Assembly (NCBI GenBank): GCA_964453435.1
Contig: CAYVQZ010000003.1
Coordinates: 62,001 to 126,000 of the forward strand
Direction of reading: 5' to 3'
DNA from: CAYVQZ01 sp964453435
GTDB taxonomy: Bacteria > Abyssobacteria > SURF-5
Length of the DNA: 64,000 bases
In this document: positions 1 to 9,330 of the stretch, piece by piece
Position numbering within the stretch: the first letter of the stretch is position 1
Layout of the letters: the number at the start of each line of letters is the position of its first letter
The notes under the pieces: model-generated
Told to the model about the DNA's origin: nothing
Database searches by the model: none
Seen by the model: the letters and a program-made list of their open reading frames with translations, nothing else
Translations under genes and position numbers: made by a program

Positions 1-1820
1 ACGCACTCATGAGGTTGGAGGTTCAGTTTTTCGCGTCCGGTGGAAACGATGTTGTCCGGAATGTTGCTGCCCGGCCCTTGCCACCGTGGTTCCGATGAAT
101 CCAATTGTTTGCTCCACGAACCCGCGGGCAACTCGAGCTCGGCCGTTTTTCGGGTTGCGCCGAAATGAAGCGCCAGCAGACCCTCACAATTTCCTTTCCA
201 GCGGCGTACGGTCAGGACATCGGTTGATTGATATTCGAAAACCTCCATGTGCTCCTTTCTCAGGCAAGTCAACGCCGGCACGGTCTTTCTAAGACGAATC
301 AATTCCTTGTAGAAATCGAACAGGACGGCGTGGCGTCCCTCGCGCCGCAGATTGTGATTCAGGCGGGTGCCGACGAATGTTTGCTCATCCTGAGGGTCAG
401 GGGGTTGGCCCCGCCATTGGAACTGGGCAAATTCCTCTTGTCTGCCCTTTCGCACCGCCTCCACAAGTTCGGGGTCCAAATGGCTCACGAAATACGGGAA
501 GCGGGCCGTCTCGGCGTACTCTTCCCCCATGAACAGCAACGGAATAGAAGGCGAAAGCAATACCGCTGTGGCTGCCAGCTTCAGGGCTTCAAAGGGCACC
601 AGCTCGCTCAGGCGCTCGCCCATCATTCGGTTTCCGACCTGGTCGTGGTTCTGGTTGAAGACCACAAACCGGTTTGGATCGATATCGCGAGAGGAATTGC
701 CGTGGCGTCGACGCCGAAATCGCGAATACCTGCCCGAGTAGACGTAGCCCTCGCGAAAAGCCGTTGCCAGGTCCGTCAATTCCCCAAAATCCTGGTAATA
801 GCCGTCTTCCTCTTCTGTGAGCAACGCATGCAAGGCATGATGGAAGTCGTCGTTCCACTGGGCGTCCAGACCAAGCCCCCCGAATTCTCTCGACCGAATG
901 ATTCCGGCGTCGTTCAAATCGCTTTCCGCAATAAGGTAGACTTTTCGGCCCAGACGCTCAGCATGCGCACGCACGGCAAGCGCAAGCTGTTCGAGGAACG
1001 GCTGCGCCGAAAAGTCCAGTATGGCGTGCACCGCGTCAATGCGCAGCGCATCGATGTGAAATTCCGCAATCCAATAGATTGCATTTTCGATGAAGAAGTG
1101 GCGAACGCCGTCGCTGTATTCGCCGTCGTAATTTACCGCTGCTCCCCACGGGGTCTTGTATCGGTCGGTGAAATACGGGCCATAATCCCGGAGATAGTTT
1201 CCTTCAGGCCCCAGGTGATTGTACACCACGTCCAGGACAACCGCCAGCCCCTTTGCGTGGGCCGCGTTCACGAGCCGCTTCAGCCCTGCGGGTCCGCCAT
1301 ACGAATTCTGAACGGCAAACGGGTAAGCACCGTCATAGCCCCAATTACGACTGCCCGGAAACTGAGCGACCGGCATAAGTTCTATCGCGGTTATGTCCAG
1401 TTCCTTCAAGTATTCGAGGCGCCGGATAACGGCGTCGAAGACGCCCTCTTGCGAGAAGGTTCCCACATGGACCTCATAGAGTATGTACTCATCGATGGAA
1501 AGGCCGGTCCACCGACCGTCGGTCCAGTCAAATCGGGGATCAATTACCTGCGACGGCTTATGAACGCCTTCCGGTTGAAAACGGGAGGCCGGGTCGGGAC
1601 GCTCGATGTTCTCATCCAGCCGGTACAGGTATCGTGTTCCCGGATTCACGCCGTCAACAACCGCCTCATGATAGCCCCATTCGTTATTGCTCAATGGAAC
1701 GAGGCGCTCGCGGGGGGCGAGGAGGCGCACCTCGACCCTGTGTGCGAGAGGAGCCCACACGCGAAAGCAACAGCGATTCCCTCCCAGGTAGTTCGCCCCA
1801 AGGCTGACAATCGAGTTCAT
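1..1820 (-). CDS. treZ: Malto-oligosyltrehalose trehalohydrolase (3' end cut by window edge)
   Basis: GH13 enzyme that releases trehalose from maltooligosyl-trehalose, normally working after TreY. The minus frame is open from the ATG at 1820 to the window edge (606 codons). It begins MNSIVSLGANYLGGNRC, followed by an N-terminal beta-sandwich with FRVWAPLAHRVEVRL. The family signatures YEVHVGTFSQEGVFDA, GSRNWGYDGAYPFAVQ and VLDVVYNHLGPEGNY follow. The visible C-terminal end (SSEPRWQGPG...LNLQPHE) matches the family's last strands, so only a few residues should lie outside. The start overlaps the glgB stop as ATGA, which implies translational coupling in the glgE-treS/mak-glgB-treZ operon. No TreY is visible; it may lie beyond the edge. 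Identity is firm. Confidence 0.93.
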   Translation of the reverse strand, partial: MNSIVSLGANYLGGNRCCFRVWAPLAHRVEVRLLAPRERLVPLSNNEWGYHEAVVDGVNPGTRYLYRLDENIERPDPASRFQPEGVHKPSQVIDPRFDWTDGRWTGLSIDEYILYEVHVGTFSQEGVFDAVIRRLEYLKELDITAIELMPVAQFPGSRNWGYDGAYPFAVQNSYGGPAGLKRLVNAAHAKGLAVVLDVVYNHLGPEGNYLRDYGPYFTDRYKTPWGAAVNYDGEYSDGVRHFFIENAIYWIAEFHIDALRIDAVHAILDFSAQPFLEQLALAVRAHAERLGRKVYLIAESDLNDAGIIRSREFGGLGLDAQWNDDFHHALHALLTEEEDGYYQDFGELTDLATAFREGYVYSGRYSRFRRRRHGNSSRDIDPNRFVVFNQNHDQVGNRMMGERLSELVPFEALKLAATAVLLSPSIPLLFMGEEYAETARFPYFVSHLDPELVEAVRKGRQEEFAQFQWRGQPPDPQDEQTFVGTRLNHNLRREGRHAVLFDFYKELIRLRKTVPALTCLRKEHMEVFEYQSTDVLTVRRWKGNCEGLLALHFGATRKTAELELPAGSWSKQLDSSEPRWQGPGSNIPDNIVSTGREKLNLQPHEC

Positions 1821-3733
1821 ATGTCCTCGCCTTCGCCCTTCAAGAAGAGCGCACCGAGCGGGGGCAGGCTGAGATTCAGGGCATAAGGCCGTCCGTGGAC
1901 TTGAACCGGCGCCGCCTCGACTCCTCCCATATTTCCGAAGCCGCTCCCTCCGTACTGCGACGAGTCGCTGTTTAACGCCTCTTTCCAGAAGCCTCCATGC
2001 GGCGCGCCTACCCGGTAATTCTGGCGCGGCACCGGTGTAAAATTCATGACAACAATCACATTATCAGCCGGTGAACGCCCCTTCCTCAGCAGACTGAGGA
2101 TGGACTGCTCGGAGTCGTTGCAATCTATCCACTCGAATCCCGCAGGCTCAAAGTCCAATTCGTGGAGCGCCGGCTCGTTTTTGTAAAGGCTGTTCAAGTC
2201 TTCGACCCAGTGTTTCAGTCCCTGATGAGCGGGATAATCCAGCAGGTTCCACTGCAGTCCCTGTTCGTGATACCACTCGTCCCATTGGCCGAACTCTCCA
2301 CCCATGAAAAGCAATTTCTTGCCCGGCTGAGAATACATGTATCCGTAAAGTAGTCGCAGGTTCGCAAATTTCTGCCAATCATCGCCCGGCATCTTTCTCA
2401 AGAGAGACCCTTTGCCGTGGACGATCTCATCGTGTGAGAGCGGCAGGACGAAATTTTCGTGGAACGCATACAGCAGGCGGAAAGTCAGCCGGTTGTGATG
2501 GAACTTTCGAAAAACGGGGTCTTTCGACATGTAGTCGAGCGTGTCGTGCATCCACCCCATGTCCCACTTCATGCCGAAGCCTAAACCTCCGACGTAGGTT
2601 GGTGTGGAGACCATCGGCCACGCCGTGGACTCCTCTGCGATGGTCTGGGCCTCGGGAAAGTTTTTGTAGATTTCTTCGTTGAACCGACGCAGAAACGCTA
2701 TGGCCTCGAGGTTCTCGTTTCCGCCGTATTTGTTTGGAATCCATTCTCCCTGTCTGCGCGAATAGTCGAGATAAAGCATCGAGGCGACAGCATCCACGCG
2801 GAGGCCGTCGGCATGGTACACATCGAGCCAGAAGAGGGCGCTGCTCAGGAGAAAGCTCTGCACTTCGTCGCGCCCGTAATTGAACACGAGGCTGTTCCAA
2901 TCGGGGTGAATGCCTTGTCGGGGGTCGCTGTGTTCATACAGGTGCGTGCCGTCGAAGTAGCCAAGGCCGTGTTCATCGCTCGGGAAATGAGAAGGCACCC
3001 AATCCAGAATCACGCCGATGCCATGCTGGTGAAGGCAATCGATCAGATACATGAAATCCTGGGGGGAGCCATAGCGGCTTGTGGGCGCGAAGTAACCGAG
3101 GCTCTGATATCCCCACGAGCCGTAAAACGGATGTTCCATGACCGGCAGCAATTCCACGTGGGTGTATCCCATGTTCTTCACATACTCCGCCAGTCTGGGA
3201 GCGAGTTCCCGGTAGGAGAGCGACCTGTTTTCCTCCTGGGGCAATCGCATCCATGACCCGACATGAACTTCGTAGGTAGCGAGCGCCGAATCGGTCGAAT
3301 TGTTTCTGCCGCGGTTCTTCATCCATTCTTCATCGCCCCAGGAATAATTCAGGTCCCAGATTATTGAGGCTGTATTGGGGGAAACCTCATTGCAGAATGC
3401 GAAAGGGTCGGACTTATCGACTCGATAGTTGTTGAATCGTGAGACGATATGATATTTGTATTTTGTTCCGGTGGCGATTGCCGGGATAAATCCTTCCCAG
3501 ATGCCTGAAGCGCCTCGCGCTCGCAATGGATGGCTCGATTTATTCCAATCGTTGAAGTCACCTATGACGGAGACCTTTTCGGCGTTTGGCGCCCATAGGG
3601 CGAACAGGGTTCCTGTCACTTCGTTCTTTTCGCGCATAACGTGCGCGCCCAGTTTATTGTACAGGCGAAAGTGACTGCCCTCGTTGAACAGGTATAGGTC
3701 GTCCTCCGTCAAGAGGGAAATATCGTATCGCAT
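1817..3733 (-). CDS. glgB: 1,4-alpha-glucan branching enzyme
   Basis: Introduces alpha-1,6 branches into alpha-glucan in the cytoplasm. It has an N-terminal CBM48-type segment (LFALWAPNAEKVSVIGDFNDW) and then a GH13 barrel. The nucleophile region is GLRVDAVASMLYLDYSR, the acid/base region AEESTAWP and the third acidic region LPLSHDEIVHGKGSL. I chose the ATG at 3733 (638 residues) because GGAGGA lies just before it. A further in-frame ATG at 3745 precedes that Shine-Dalgarno sequence and would add four residues. The gene sits between treS-mak and treZ in the same direction and overlaps treZ by four bases. In the GlgE pathway GlgB branches the linear maltosyl chains made by GlgE. Confidence 0.96.
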   Translation of the reverse strand: MRYDISLLTEDDLYLFNEGSHFRLYNKLGAHVMREKNEVTGTLFALWAPNAEKVSVIGDFNDWNKSSHPLRARGASGIWEGFIPAIATGTKYKYHIVSRFNNYRVDKSDPFAFCNEVSPNTASIIWDLNYSWGDEEWMKNRGRNNSTDSALATYEVHVGSWMRLPQEENRSLSYRELAPRLAEYVKNMGYTHVELLPVMEHPFYGSWGYQSLGYFAPTSRYGSPQDFMYLIDCLHQHGIGVILDWVPSHFPSDEHGLGYFDGTHLYEHSDPRQGIHPDWNSLVFNYGRDEVQSFLLSSALFWLDVYHADGLRVDAVASMLYLDYSRRQGEWIPNKYGGNENLEAIAFLRRFNEEIYKNFPEAQTIAEESTAWPMVSTPTYVGGLGFGMKWDMGWMHDTLDYMSKDPVFRKFHHNRLTFRLLYAFHENFVLPLSHDEIVHGKGSLLRKMPGDDWQKFANLRLLYGYMYSQPGKKLLFMGGEFGQWDEWYHEQGLQWNLLDYPAHQGLKHWVEDLNSLYKNEPALHELDFEPAGFEWIDCNDSEQSILSLLRKGRSPADNVIVVMNFTPVPRQNYRVGAPHGGFWKEALNSDSSQYGGSGFGNMGGVEAAPVQVHGRPYALNLSLPPLGALFLKGEGEDI

Positions 3734-3791
3734 AAATCCTCCCATTTTGTTTGCTCGGTTTGTGAATCCTTTCAGATACTTGTTTCGGCTA

Positions 3792-6700
3792 TCATCCTTC
3801 GGTTTGCAGAAGTTGTTGAATGCCGCGAAGCGGAATCTTCACCCAGTCCGGCCTGTTGTTCAATTCGTAACCGAGCTCATAGATGGATTTCTCGAGCAGA
3901 TATGTGTCAAGCAGCATTTTGACCTCCTCCTTCTCGGTGGGAAGGAAACCATCCCGAGCGGCGAAACTCATGTACGACTTGAGAAAGGCTACGCAAACCC
4001 ATGCGTGCCAGGCGCCCGCAACATGTTCCAAATATTCGAAATCTTCTTCGCGAAGAATTCCGCTGTCGCGCAGTTGATACAGGGCGGAATACGCGGCATA
4101 GTGGAACGACCGCAACATGCCGGCGACGTCTCGCAACGGTGAGCGCTTGATTCGGCGTTCGCTCAGAGGGCGCGCGGGCTCTCCCTCGAAATCGATTATG
4201 ACAAAATCATTCCCCGTGTACAGCACCTGTCCAAGGTGGTAATCTCCGTGACACCGTATTCGCATAGCCGTTATTTTCTTTTCGAGAACCCTTTGAAACC
4301 GCTCCAGAATATCTGTCTCGGCCGCCAGAACCGACTGCGCCTCGTCCCGCAGTCCTTCCGGAAGATGCTTCATCCTTCTGCGTAAAAGCTGACACACTTT
4401 TCCGGTAAGGCTGCGAAAGGACTGATAGAGTGACCGTTGATACAACTTTGTAAATGATTCGGGCGCGAAGTCGGAGTCTTCTTTATCCGTTGCAAGCGCG
4501 AGGTGCAGCTCGGCGGTGCGCTGGCCCAAAAGGTAAGCGGACCTCCCGTATGGTCCGACGAGCTCGATGACATTGTCGGACGGGTCCTCCTGAATGAGGT
4601 CCATGAACGCCCGCTCGGGAACATCGAGCTTATCGACTCTGTGGGCCAGGACGTTTTCGAACGTCTGGTTCAGAACGTCTTTGGTGTATTCCCAAGCGTC
4701 ACCCTGGTTTGACACATACCCGTGCAGAATGGCGAGGGTCACAGGTTCGGCCCGTCTTCTCCCGAGTTCGATATGCCCGGCGACCGGCGGGATGTGCTCG
4801 AATTTCTTTTGGGTAAGGAACTTGCCGATCTGAAGGTCGGGATTTATGCCGGGCTCGAGACGCCGGATGAGCTTCAGGATAAGACGCTCTCCGAAAACAA
4901 CGGATGTGTTGCTCTGCTCGGCTCTCATGACGGACGGCTCGAGCGGGGATTCGCCGGAACGCAAAATTCGCCGCAGCAGCGGAGTGGAAGCGGCGACTAT
5001 TTCTCCTTCTGTGTCCTTCCGGCGGCGGCGCTTCGTTATCGCCTGCAGAAGCGCCTCACAGAATCCTTTGTCCGCCACGGCATCATAGAGGATTCCACTT
5101 GTCTTTCCATCTTTCGTCTCCAGGCGAGCCACGACGGAGAAGGGGGCTTCTTCCATGAGCTTCTCTGCCTGCTCTCCTTCGGCGAACGTGAGAGGAAGCA
5201 GATACGTTTCCGCGTCTCCGTCAAGATAATCGACGTTCAGAAAGACAAAATACGCCGGATGGAGATCTCCCGGCATGGGAAGCGCGTCTTTGACTGTCAC
5301 AGCCTTAAGGGGGCGTCCTTTTCCGCCAAACCAGCGGCACACCTGCAGGTAATCGGGCAGGGTCGCCTGGAGCGCGGCCTTTTGTCTGCCGCGGAACACG
5401 GTCTGCCATTCTCCCGCAATGGAAAGAGAGGGCAAGCGGGAAACATATGTGGAGACGTCAATGTTTTCAGTCGCGACACGCTGCGGCCGCAGCGAGAACC
5501 AGTAGAAAGTGTGTGGCCCGAGGGTGAGAAGATACGGCAAATCGCCTATTTGCGGAAACTCCGTTTGACCGAACAGTTCGACGGGAACCATGCCTTTGTA
5601 TGCGTGCAAGTCCAATTCGACGTACTGGACAAACCTCGACAGGTTCGCCACGACAAGAATGCATTCGTCATCATGACAGCGGATGAAGGCCAATATTTTC
5701 CTGTTTTCCGGGTGCAGGAATTCTATGGAGCCCCGTCCGAAGGCCTTGTGTTGCTTTCTCATGGCGATGATGCGTTTCATCCACCAGAGCAAAGAATGGG
5801 GGTTACTCTGCTGCGCTTCGACGTTGATTGCGTCGAAGTGGTATTCGGGTTCAATGATGACGGGCAGATACAATTTCTGCGGACTTGACGAGGAGAACCC
5901 GGCGTTGCGGTCGGAACTCCACTGCATAGGGGTTCGCACGCCGTTCCGGTCACCGAGGTACACGTTATCTCCCATTCCGATTTCGTCGCCATAATAGATA
6001 ACGGGTGTCCCTGGCAGCGAGTAGAGCAACCCGTGCATGATCTCGATTCGTTTGCGGTCATTCCCGAGGAGAGGCGCCAGCCGCCTGCGGATACCCAGAT
6101 TGATCCTCATTTGGGAGTCCTGAGCGTAGACCCGGTACATGTAATCGCGTTCCTCATCGGTGACCATTTCCAAAGTGAGTTCATCGTGATTGCGCAGAAA
6201 CAGCGCCCACTGACAAGAATCGGGGATAGCCGGTGTCTGTTCCAGGATGTCGATAATGGGAAAGCGGTCTTCCATACGAAGCGCCATGAACAGGCGCGGC
6301 ATGAGCGGGAAATGAAAAGCCATATGGCATGCATCGTCGTCGCCGAAATAGGCAACGGCGTCTTCCGGCCATTGATTCGCCTCGGCGAGAATCATTCGGT
6401 TTGTAAACCTCTCGTCGACGTGAGCCCGCAGCTTTTTCAGGAAGTCATACGTCTCAGCCAAGTTTTCGCAGTTTGTCCCTTCCCGCTCATAGAGATAGGG
6501 CACGGCATCCAGCCGCAGGCCGTCCACCCCCGTTTGGAACCAGAAATCAATGACCCGAAGGATTGCCCTCTGCACCTCGGGATTATCGTAATTCAGGTCT
6601 GGCTGGTGAGAATAGAACCGGTGCCAATAGTATGCTTTCGCGACAGGGTCCCACGTCCAGTTCGACGACTCGAAGTCTTTGAAAATGATGCGCGCCTCTT

Positions 6701-7145
6701 TGTAGCGGTCCGGCGTTTCGCTCCACACGTAGAAATCGCGCCAGCGGCTTCCCCTCCTGGCGCGACGGGCCCGCTGATACCACGGATGCTGGTCGGAGGT
6801 GTGGTTCACGACCAGTTCGGTGATGACACGCAGGCCGCGCCTGTGGGCCTCCCGCAAAAACGCCCTGAAGTCGCGTATTGTTCCATACGATGGATGGATC
6901 CCCCGATAGTAGGATATGTCATAGCCGTCATCCTTCAAAGGCGACGGGCAGAACGGCAGCAGCCAGATTGCGCCGACACCCAGGTCGTGAAGGTAGTCAA
7001 GTTTTTCGATCAGCCCCTTGAAATCACCTATGCCGTCGCCGTCGCTGTCCCGAAACGCTTTGACATGCAGTTCATAAATCACGCTGTCTTTGTACCACAG
7101 GGGATCGTCTTCCAATGCCGTTAATTCGGCCTTTCGGTCGGCCAT
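3792..7145 (-). CDS. treS: Trehalose synthase fused to maltokinase (TreS-Mak)
   Basis: Bifunctional 1117-residue protein. The N-terminal ~590 residues are GH13 trehalose synthase (maltose/trehalose interconversion), with LWYKDSVIYELHVKAF at the start, nucleophile Asp213 in GLRLDAVPYLYEREG, Glu255 in ILAEANQWPED and Asp321 in LRNHDE. The C-terminal half is an aminoglycoside-kinase-fold maltokinase with the catalytic loop HGDYHLGQ near residue 964 and the metal motif DFEGEP near 983. The product would be maltose-1-phosphate, the donor for GlgE encoded just upstream. The ATG at 7145 has CAGGAG five bases ahead. TreS-Mak fusions are known in several phyla. Both active sites look intact, so the fusion should be functional. 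Confidence 0.95.
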   Translation of the reverse strand: MADRKAELTALEDDPLWYKDSVIYELHVKAFRDSDGDGIGDFKGLIEKLDYLHDLGVGAIWLLPFCPSPLKDDGYDISYYRGIHPSYGTIRDFRAFLREAHRRGLRVITELVVNHTSDQHPWYQRARRARRGSRWRDFYVWSETPDRYKEARIIFKDFESSNWTWDPVAKAYYWHRFYSHQPDLNYDNPEVQRAILRVIDFWFQTGVDGLRLDAVPYLYEREGTNCENLAETYDFLKKLRAHVDERFTNRMILAEANQWPEDAVAYFGDDDACHMAFHFPLMPRLFMALRMEDRFPIIDILEQTPAIPDSCQWALFLRNHDELTLEMVTDEERDYMYRVYAQDSQMRINLGIRRRLAPLLGNDRKRIEIMHGLLYSLPGTPVIYYGDEIGMGDNVYLGDRNGVRTPMQWSSDRNAGFSSSSPQKLYLPVIIEPEYHFDAINVEAQQSNPHSLLWWMKRIIAMRKQHKAFGRGSIEFLHPENRKILAFIRCHDDECILVVANLSRFVQYVELDLHAYKGMVPVELFGQTEFPQIGDLPYLLTLGPHTFYWFSLRPQRVATENIDVSTYVSRLPSLSIAGEWQTVFRGRQKAALQATLPDYLQVCRWFGGKGRPLKAVTVKDALPMPGDLHPAYFVFLNVDYLDGDAETYLLPLTFAEGEQAEKLMEEAPFSVVARLETKDGKTSGILYDAVADKGFCEALLQAITKRRRRKDTEGEIVAASTPLLRRILRSGESPLEPSVMRAEQSNTSVVFGERLILKLIRRLEPGINPDLQIGKFLTQKKFEHIPPVAGHIELGRRRAEPVTLAILHGYVSNQGDAWEYTKDVLNQTFENVLAHRVDKLDVPERAFMDLIQEDPSDNVIELVGPYGRSAYLLGQRTAELHLALATDKEDSDFAPESFTKLYQRSLYQSFRSLTGKVCQLLRRRMKHLPEGLRDEAQSVLAAETDILERFQRVLEKKITAMRIRCHGDYHLGQVLYTGNDFVIIDFEGEPARPLSERRIKRSPLRDVAGMLRSFHYAAYSALYQLRDSGILREEDFEYLEHVAGAWHAWVCVAFLKSYMSFAARDGFLPTEKEEVKMLLDTYLLEKSIYELGYELNNRPDWVKIPLRGIQQLLQTEG

Positions 7146-7160
7146 ATCAACTCCTGAGTT

Positions 7161-9149
7161 CTACATGAAATAATCGAAGTCACGCTCGGTTCGAATCCGC
7201 CGCCTCACTTTGAAGATGTGAGCCGGCGCCACTTGGGGATTGACCTCCACGTAATTACTCGAGCCGTACCAGAGGTAGCGCGAATCGCTCAACAGGTCGT
7301 GCACTTGATAGGGTTGATGTAGGTCAAACCCGAAGGAGGAAACAGGGAGTTCGAGCCACCCCGCATGCGTGTGATGGGGGTCCAGATTCACGACCACCAG
7401 GATAATGTTGGTCAAGTCGTCGGTGTGCTTGCTGTAACATATCAGTTGTTCGCTGTCTATCTCATGAAATTCGAGATTCGCGTCGCTTTGCAGCGCGATG
7501 TTTTCGCGGCGTATCCGGTTCACGCGCCTGATGATTCCCCTGAGACTGTCGGAACGCTCGATGTCCCAGTGCCTGACTTGATACTTTTCGGAATCCAGAT
7601 ACTCCTCGCTCCCAAACTCGCGGGCCCGGTTCTCGCACAGTTCGAAGGCAGGCCCGTAGACTCCATAATTGGAGCCGAGCGTTGCGGCAAGTATCAGGCG
7701 GGCGATGAAAGCCGGCCGTCCTCCCATCTGGAGATATTCCGTTAGAATATCCGGTGTGTTTGGCCACAGGTTAGGCCGGAAATATTCCCGCACCCCGGAA
7801 TCCGAGAGGTGCGTGAAATATTCCATAAGTTCCCACTTCGTATTCCGCCAGGCGAAATACGTGTAGGACTGGCTAAATCCCGACTTGGCAAGTCGATACA
7901 TCACCTTGGGGCGGGTGAACGCCTCAGAGAGAAAAACAGTCTCCGGATAGTCTCTTTTCACCCCCTCGATGAGCCATTCCCAAAAAGGAAGCGGCTTTGT
8001 ATGTGGATTGTCCACTCGGAAGACACGGATACCTTTATCGATCCAGAAAAGCACGACACTCTTCAGCTCTTCCCAGAGCTCCTTCCAGTTATCGGTCTCA
8101 AAACAGAATGGGTAGATGTCTTCATACTTTTTGGGCGGATTCTCGGCGTACTGAATGGAGCCGTCCGGACGGAGCAGAAACCACTCCGGATGCTCTTTTA
8201 CATAGGGATGGTCCGGGGTACACTGAAACGCAATGTCGATCGCAACCTCGATGCCGTACTCACGGGCTTTGCGCACAAGGCTCACCATGTCGTTTATGGC
8301 GCCGAGTTGGGGATGCACGGCCATGTGTCCTCCTTCGGCGGAGCCAATCGCCCACGGACTACCCGGGTCATCCGGTTCGGCAACCGGCGCATTATTCTTC
8401 CCCTTCCGGTTTGTCTCGCCGATGGGATGTATGGGTGGCAGATAAAGCACATCGAATCCCATTCCCGCAATGTAAGGCAGGCGAGCCTCGCAATCTTTCA
8501 GGGTTCCGTGCGTACCGGGTTCGGGAGCGCAGGACCGCGGAAACATTTCGTACCAGGCGCTGAAACGCGCCCTCTCTCGGTCCACAACCACTTGAAGCTC
8601 CTTGTACGTCGTCGCGAATGAGATGGCCTGATAGTCTGACATCAGGGATGCCAATTCATCGCTGAAGGCGACCTCCGCAACGCTGTCCGGCCGGTCGCCA
8701 GAGCGCAGCAATCCCGCATATTCGCGGAGCTTGTCCCCGGCTGACCTCGGGGCGCGCAACGCCGCTTGTTCGACCATCTCGGCGCCGAAAAGGAGATCAA
8801 CCGAGACTTCGAGGCCGGCTTCGACTTTCTTCTCGAGCCCGCGCCGCCATGTCTTGAATCCGTCAACGCACGCCCGCACCGTGTATACATATCTGCCGAT
8901 ATAGGCGACTTCGAAGCAACCACGCCATCGGTCATTCAGCAAAAAATGCATCGGCGTCTCGCTCCAGCTCGAGGCCGATTCCGTTCGGTAAAGCAGCGAA
9001 CAGGAAAGAGAGTCGTTGCTGTCCGCAAAAATGTCGGCTTCGACAACCACTTGCTCGCCGACCGCTCGCTTTATGGGAAAACGGCCACAATCGATTTCTG
9101 GTGTAACTCCCTCTATTACGACACGCTTACGACCTTCTTCCGGCGCCAT
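7161..9149 (-). CDS. glgE: Alpha-1,4-glucan:maltose-1-phosphate maltosyltransferase
   Basis: Transfers maltosyl units from maltose-1-phosphate onto the end of alpha-glucan chains, the committed step of the GlgE route. Family features are the N-terminal VVIEGVTPEIDCGRFPIKR, the nucleophile Asp (about residue 379) in GIRVFRVDNPHTKP, the acid/base Glu (about 409) in VFLSEAFTRP, and GSNYGVYGPAFEL. I start at the ATG at 9149 (662 residues), which follows AAGGGAGG. The longer frame to 9218 would begin upstream of a TATACT -10-like element at 9207-9212 and adds residues that do not look family-like. It is the first gene of the operon and is followed 15 bases later by treS-mak. Confidence 0.95.
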   Translation of the reverse strand: MAPEEGRKRVVIEGVTPEIDCGRFPIKRAVGEQVVVEADIFADSNDSLSCSLLYRTESASSWSETPMHFLLNDRWRGCFEVAYIGRYVYTVRACVDGFKTWRRGLEKKVEAGLEVSVDLLFGAEMVEQAALRAPRSAGDKLREYAGLLRSGDRPDSVAEVAFSDELASLMSDYQAISFATTYKELQVVVDRERARFSAWYEMFPRSCAPEPGTHGTLKDCEARLPYIAGMGFDVLYLPPIHPIGETNRKGKNNAPVAEPDDPGSPWAIGSAEGGHMAVHPQLGAINDMVSLVRKAREYGIEVAIDIAFQCTPDHPYVKEHPEWFLLRPDGSIQYAENPPKKYEDIYPFCFETDNWKELWEELKSVVLFWIDKGIRVFRVDNPHTKPLPFWEWLIEGVKRDYPETVFLSEAFTRPKVMYRLAKSGFSQSYTYFAWRNTKWELMEYFTHLSDSGVREYFRPNLWPNTPDILTEYLQMGGRPAFIARLILAATLGSNYGVYGPAFELCENRAREFGSEEYLDSEKYQVRHWDIERSDSLRGIIRRVNRIRRENIALQSDANLEFHEIDSEQLICYSKHTDDLTNIILVVVNLDPHHTHAGWLELPVSSFGFDLHQPYQVHDLLSDSRYLWYGSSNYVEVNPQVAPAHIFKVRRRIRTERDFDYFM

Positions 9150-9206
9150 ATCCTCCCTTCCTTTTTTGAATCCGCTTCGACCGGCGCATAACGACGATTT
9201 CATTGA

Positions 9207-9212
9207 AGTATA
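9207..9212 (-). promoter_or_regulatory. Possible -10 element for the glgE operon
   Basis: On the minus strand the hexamer TATACT lies about 58 bases before the chosen glgE ATG. No good -35 hexamer is present at 16-18 bases, so the element is tentative. Its position argues against the longer glgE start at 9218. Confidence 0.3.
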
Positions 9213-9330
9213 GCACACACCTGCCGGTCGCTTCTAATGAAACGGTCCCCAGACAATCGCTCGCAACGCGGCAAAACGGGCAATCTTGGGACTCTTTCAT
9301 AGCGCCTCCTGCGCACGCTTCAGAATCGGC

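Noticed and set aside
228..1886. Long plus-strand open frame (552 codons)
   Set aside because: Antisense to treZ, whose minus-strand product has all family motifs; the plus product has shadow-like composition.
4722..5888. Plus-strand open frame of 388 codons
   Set aside because: Antisense to treS-mak; no recognisable domains and no ribosome binding site.
7180..7200. T-loop-like GGTTCGAATCC suggesting a tRNA
   Set aside because: It lies inside the glgE coding end and has no acceptor, D or anticodon arms around it.
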